From Volvariella volvacea V23 (Eukaryota > Basidiomycota > Agaricomycetes > Agaricales > Pluteaceae), in the NCBI GenBank assembly GCA_000349905.1, contig KB722744.1, forward strand, positions 764,140 to 785,441: DNA of 21,302 bases, written 5' to 3'. Shown in pieces: positions 18,529-21,302 of the stretch. Position numbers and translations under genes: made by a program. Every line of letters begins with the position of its first letter. The stretch's first letter is position 1. The notes beneath the pieces were generated by a model. It was not told the origin of the DNA. It worked only from the letters and a program-made list of their open reading frames with translations, and made no database searches.

Positions 18529-19331
18529 TGTCGTTGCATGTTTTGCATTAAAGCCCACATAATTGCAAAGACAAAGATTCTCGACTCTAGCACGTGTAGA
18601 CACATTATTTTAGCTTTAGCACGGTTTTTTTCACCCACTCACAATTCCAGCTCCTGTAGCAACGCTAACACGCTGCTAGCAGCGACAATAAATGTCCCGA
18701 CTACGGTGCCACTCCTGCCATAACGTCATTTTCTAAAATAGCAATTCACTAACTAAAATACCAGCTTTAAGTGCAGTATCATTCCCTAAACCGCATCACA
18801 ATACGACCAGTCCAATGTCATAGTTGGATATCACCACCACCCCACAGCGGTTGCTGGCCCGTTCATAATTTCTATAATACCACCTCACGTGCGTACTCAT
18901 TCTACAATCTATTCAACCTCTCTTCATACTCATACCTCGGGTATTCTGGATAATGGATTAAAACCGCTATCGGTTAAGGAAAAGTGCAAAGTGCAAAAAG
19001 CAGGAGCAGGAAATTAGAATGCGACTGTGTAAATATAACAACTTAAAAATGTTGTCTCATGCCTTGTGTTGGGGATGCTCTCCTTTCTGCCTTCAGTGCG
19101 TGCCATTGTAAATCTGTATATTGGCTTCGCCAGATACACGGACTCTGTATCAAGTGCTCATCGTGGCAAGCGTGGTGCGGCAAATGAGCTGTTCTTTGTC
19201 GTTGCGGTGGGGAACGGGAGTGTGGATGAGTGAAAAGAAAAGATGAAGATTAATATTATAACAATTCTACACGCGTCATGCTAGGGGCTGAGAGCTGTCG
19301 TTGTGCAAGACTCAACGTAAAACATACGACG
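18529..19331. other. Spacer between copies D and E with a dispersed repeat
   Basis: No gene is supported. It holds copy 2 of the dispersed repeat (18934-19010) and, near 19265-19300, sequence like the 3' flank of copy C. Confidence 0.5.
18934..19010. repeat. Dispersed direct repeat, copy 2 (partner at 5498-5556)
   Basis: The ordered blocks 'tacctcgg', 'gataatggattaa', 'cgctatcgg' and 'aaaagcaggagcagg' are shared. A short 'gtgcaaa' duplication explains the extra length here. Confidence 0.7.
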
Positions 19332-19834
19332 CTAGGTATCTAATTCGAGATTCAGTATATGCAGGAACTGCAGGAGTTTAAATACAACTCACCGGTTTTC
19401 TCGGCAATCACTGGCCTATTACCTATCAAAGGCATCTTACAACTCGCATAGTTGACGCTACTCCTGAACGTCTCAATCTCAGCTTCAGTACATCTCTCCT
19501 TGAACGGCTCCAACCATCGTTCAAACATCTCCTTATCCCTTTCAGTCTCCTTCACAATATGTCTCCTGTTCGTAGAACTCTCCACATGCGACGGGAAAAA
19601 GATAGCAGTTCTACCCGACTTGAGCACCACACCCCTCAGCCTATCAAGACCAGACTTGGGATCCCGGTCACGGTGAATGTCATTAATGGCGGCCTTAATC
19701 GCAATTGGCTCCATGTATACATCTGGATTTTGCCTGGGGTTGAAGACAAAGTCGCAGTCGAAGCCGTAGGCAAGGGCAAATGGATATAGAGCCTTTGGAC
19801 CAATGAGGTATCCTCCAGCAAAATTTTCAGCCAT
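19332..19834 (-). CDS. Unrecognised ~149-aa family protein, copy E
   Basis: Exon 1 19834-19393 and exon 2 19339-19332 are spliced over a 53-nt intron (GTGAGT...TTAG), giving 149 aa ending E-K-T-D-T. The start at 19834 (MAENFAGGYLI) matches the other copies. A further in-frame ATG at 19867 would add 11 residues, but the corresponding position is not a Met in copy D. All family blocks are present: CDFVFNP, HRDRDPKSGLDRLRG, VVLKSG, FFPSHVESSTNRRHIVKETE, FERWLEPFKERC, VNYASCKMPLIGNRPV. The 18-bp box is at 19882-19899, 47 bp upstream. A TATA-like CTATATATG (minus strand, about 19960-19968) and CATGTG (19981) follow. Intact and perhaps the best representative of the family; function unknown. Confidence 0.78.
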
Positions 19835-19881
19835 GATGGTACCTAGGTAAATCAGTTTACTGTCCATCTGAATATAATTGA

Positions 19882-19899
19882 GCGACGAACGTTGACAGG
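19882..19899 (-). promoter_or_regulatory. Conserved 18-bp box upstream of copy E
   Basis: gcgacgaacgttgacagg on the plus strand, 47 bp before the copy E ATG, matching the boxes at 16681 and 17984. Confidence 0.6.
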
Positions 19900-19989
19900 A
19901 GGCGCACTTGGAGTTGAGTTCGGGTTTGAGTGTGTAATGATCATTGCCACCTTGTGGCACATATATAGTCGGTTCAAGTGCATGTGATT

Positions 19990-20593
19990 ATTATTACCAC
20001 GCGGCGTGAACTACCAGGCCTCCCTAGGAGGGAACAAGGTGTACTTGCTTATTTTGTCTTGCGAAGAATCTTGGAGGCATCTGGCTTGGTCGCTGAACAC
20101 ACGGTTTGTAGTCGCCTATAACTGGGCTTCTGATTTGGTATTGGCTGAGCTACCGTTTTTTTTTTTTTTTTGGATTTGTGTCCATTTTTTGAATTTCCTT
20201 TGTAAGCACTTGTTCTATTCCGGTAAATTTCAAGCTGAGACGTTGCACCAATTTGAGGCACCAGGTGAACAAAGTGCTCTCAGTATGTGTCGTCTGTTGT
20301 ACGAGCACCGATGCCATCATCTATGATAGCAACCATTGTGCATTGATGTTTGAACTTCACTTAGTGAATCAGGAATTTTTTGTATTTTGCTTAAGTGCCT
20401 TTTCATGTGCAGGCCATTTTCCTCATATTCTATTAAACCTTAGTTTCTAATGTTTATAGTGCCTATATCAAGCATGTCCATCACATCCTCTCTCCCATCA
20501 AATCTTTAACTTTTGCTTACTTTTAGTCTCCTGTATATTGTAAGTATTCTGCTTCTCAATCTAAATATATCACTCATCCTGTGCAGAATTATA
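19990..20593. other. Intergenic region upstream of nuclease-like copy 2
   Basis: No gene. A pure T run lies at about 20157-20170. From about 20320 the sequence weakly resembles the promoter of the first nuclease-like copy (gcaaccattgt at 7588 and at about 20329). A likely 5'-UTR intron precedes the ATG at 20594. Confidence 0.45.
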
Positions 20594-20790
20594 ATGAGCT
20601 GGGTAGTGGTCAGAGAGGCTGCTAGACTTTCTACCCTGCTTCCACAGCACCTGCAGCATTGCATCTGCAAGGACTGTCTCAAGCCCTCCCGTTGGAGACA
20701 TGAGCATACATCCTATGGTCCCTCAACAAGGTCTTCAATCTCATTTTTGCACACCCTGATTTTATTGTCAAGCCACAGGCTGTTACAGGA
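20594..20790 (+). pseudogene. Truncated second copy of the nuclease-like gene
   Basis: The ATG at 20594 opens MSWVVVREAARLSTLLPQHL, then CICKDCLK and WRHEHTSYGP, in one frame. A one-base loss near 20720 ('ggtccctcaac' against 'ggtcctcttgac') shifts it; the other frame then gives NKVF and FAHPDFIVKPQ. Similarity stops at about 20785, so the acidic linker and the whole PD-(D/E)XK core are missing. The break lies just before the LTR-like sequence, so an insertion or recombination event probably removed the rest. Comparing the two copies helped define the frame and lesions of each. Confidence 0.75.
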
Positions 20791-20804
20791 CAACTGACCA
20801 ACAA

Positions 20805-21302
20805 GGGATCTTGTGAAAAAAGAGTCTCAGTGCTGGGGTTGAGCGTACTTAGATGATGGTGGTATCAGTCTAAGAGACAGAATTGATTGATCTGGGGAGC
20901 GAAACCCAGAGATACAAGCCTTATATACATGAAGGTTGTATGTATGTATTTGTTATTGTTTGTAGTGCATTGACTAATCAATCTACCAGCCTGATGAAAG
21001 TCATGTGACTACTTAGGGGTCCAATAGCTAAGTATAGTACCGTGTACATAACTAGGAGTATTCTAGGATATTCTACAAGGTACAACATATGATGTAAGTC
21101 ATGATGTAATCAGAGATCTACCAAGAGTTCTAGAGTATTCTGAAACCAACTATTGATGTCATAATAGATGATGACTAAAGGGTGTCGATGAAAGGTATGG
21201 AATACAGGAAGCGCTTATACTAACGCATTATGAGTAACTGCTCAAGATGTCTAGGGACACTTGGGGATGTCACGGTTTTCTACATGTGACAGTGTTCACA
21301 CT
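20805..21302 (-). mobile_element. LTR-like sequence, truncated by the window end
   Basis: On the minus strand the sequence starts with a short palindrome (tgtcac ... gtgaca at 21269-21291), continues AT-rich, and has a TATA-like GTATATAAGG (complement of 20919-20928). A CT-rich stretch follows, ending near 'ttttttcaca' at about 20813. TG...CA ends, an internal TATA and insertion into a broken gene fit a retrotransposon LTR. No reverse transcriptase, integrase or second LTR lies in the window, and the ends are not confirmed by a target-site duplication. Alternatively it is ordinary intergenic DNA. Confidence 0.35.

Noticed and set aside
20006..20326. 106-codon plus-strand frame
   Set aside because: Runs through the poly-T tract, giving a Phe run; no homologue and no domain.
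20860..20875. Primer-binding-site-like 'tggtatcag' on the plus strand
   Set aside because: It resembles an initiator-tRNA primer-binding site, but the LTR-like features read on the opposite strand and no LTR end precedes it, so I do not use it as evidence.
1..21302. tRNA, rRNA or CRISPR features
   Set aside because: No cloverleaf with intact A and B boxes, no rRNA-like stretch and no regularly spaced repeats were seen by eye; a tRNAscan or Infernal run would settle it.

Overview
The window reads as nuclear DNA of a filamentous basidiomycete, probably Agaricomycetes. The evidence is genes cut by many 47-124 nt introns with GTRNGT-like donors and YAG acceptors, a pyrimidine-rich leader before the first gene, a fungal group I G-alpha, and an MLKL/HeLo-like N-terminal domain of a type common in Agaricomycetes. 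The species cannot be fixed from sequence alone. All protein-family calls come from reading motifs; no database search was run.

Layout. Positions 809-2228 (+) hold a complete seven-exon heterotrimeric G-protein alpha subunit, followed by a long gene-poor stretch (2229-5364) with T-rich runs and a small hexamer-based minisatellite. From about 5365 the character changes to an accessory region built of duplicated and decaying genes. The most striking component is an unrecognised ~149-aa gene family present six times. The copies are a relic at 5690-5996 (+), open copies at 6614-7110, 16187-16633, 17366-17865 and 19332-19834 (all -), and a broken copy at 18049-18528 (+). They share sequence, in most cases a short 3' intron leading to a tiny last exon coding 'D-x-stop', and in four copies an 18-bp box about 47-50 bp before the ATG.

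Between the family copies lie several other genes. There are two broken copies of a gene with a PD-(D/E)XK nuclease-like core (7814-8504 and 20594-20790, the second truncated). There is an Arf-family GTPase fused to a ~200-residue C-terminal region (11157-12479, +) with a degenerate G3 motif. There is also a four-exon gene (13571-14532, -) whose product has an MLKL/HeLo-like N-terminal region and a short C-terminal tail with two VT...GN pseudo-repeats, with a decayed paralogue next to it (14714-15390, -). The tail organisation recalls HET-S-type amyloid signalling proteins; this is a hypothesis.

The window ends in an LTR-like sequence on the minus strand. Dispersed direct repeats (5365-5510 with 8764-8911; 5498-5556 with 18934-19010) tie the accessory blocks together. 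Overall it looks like a conserved signalling gene next to a fast-evolving, duplication-prone accessory island.
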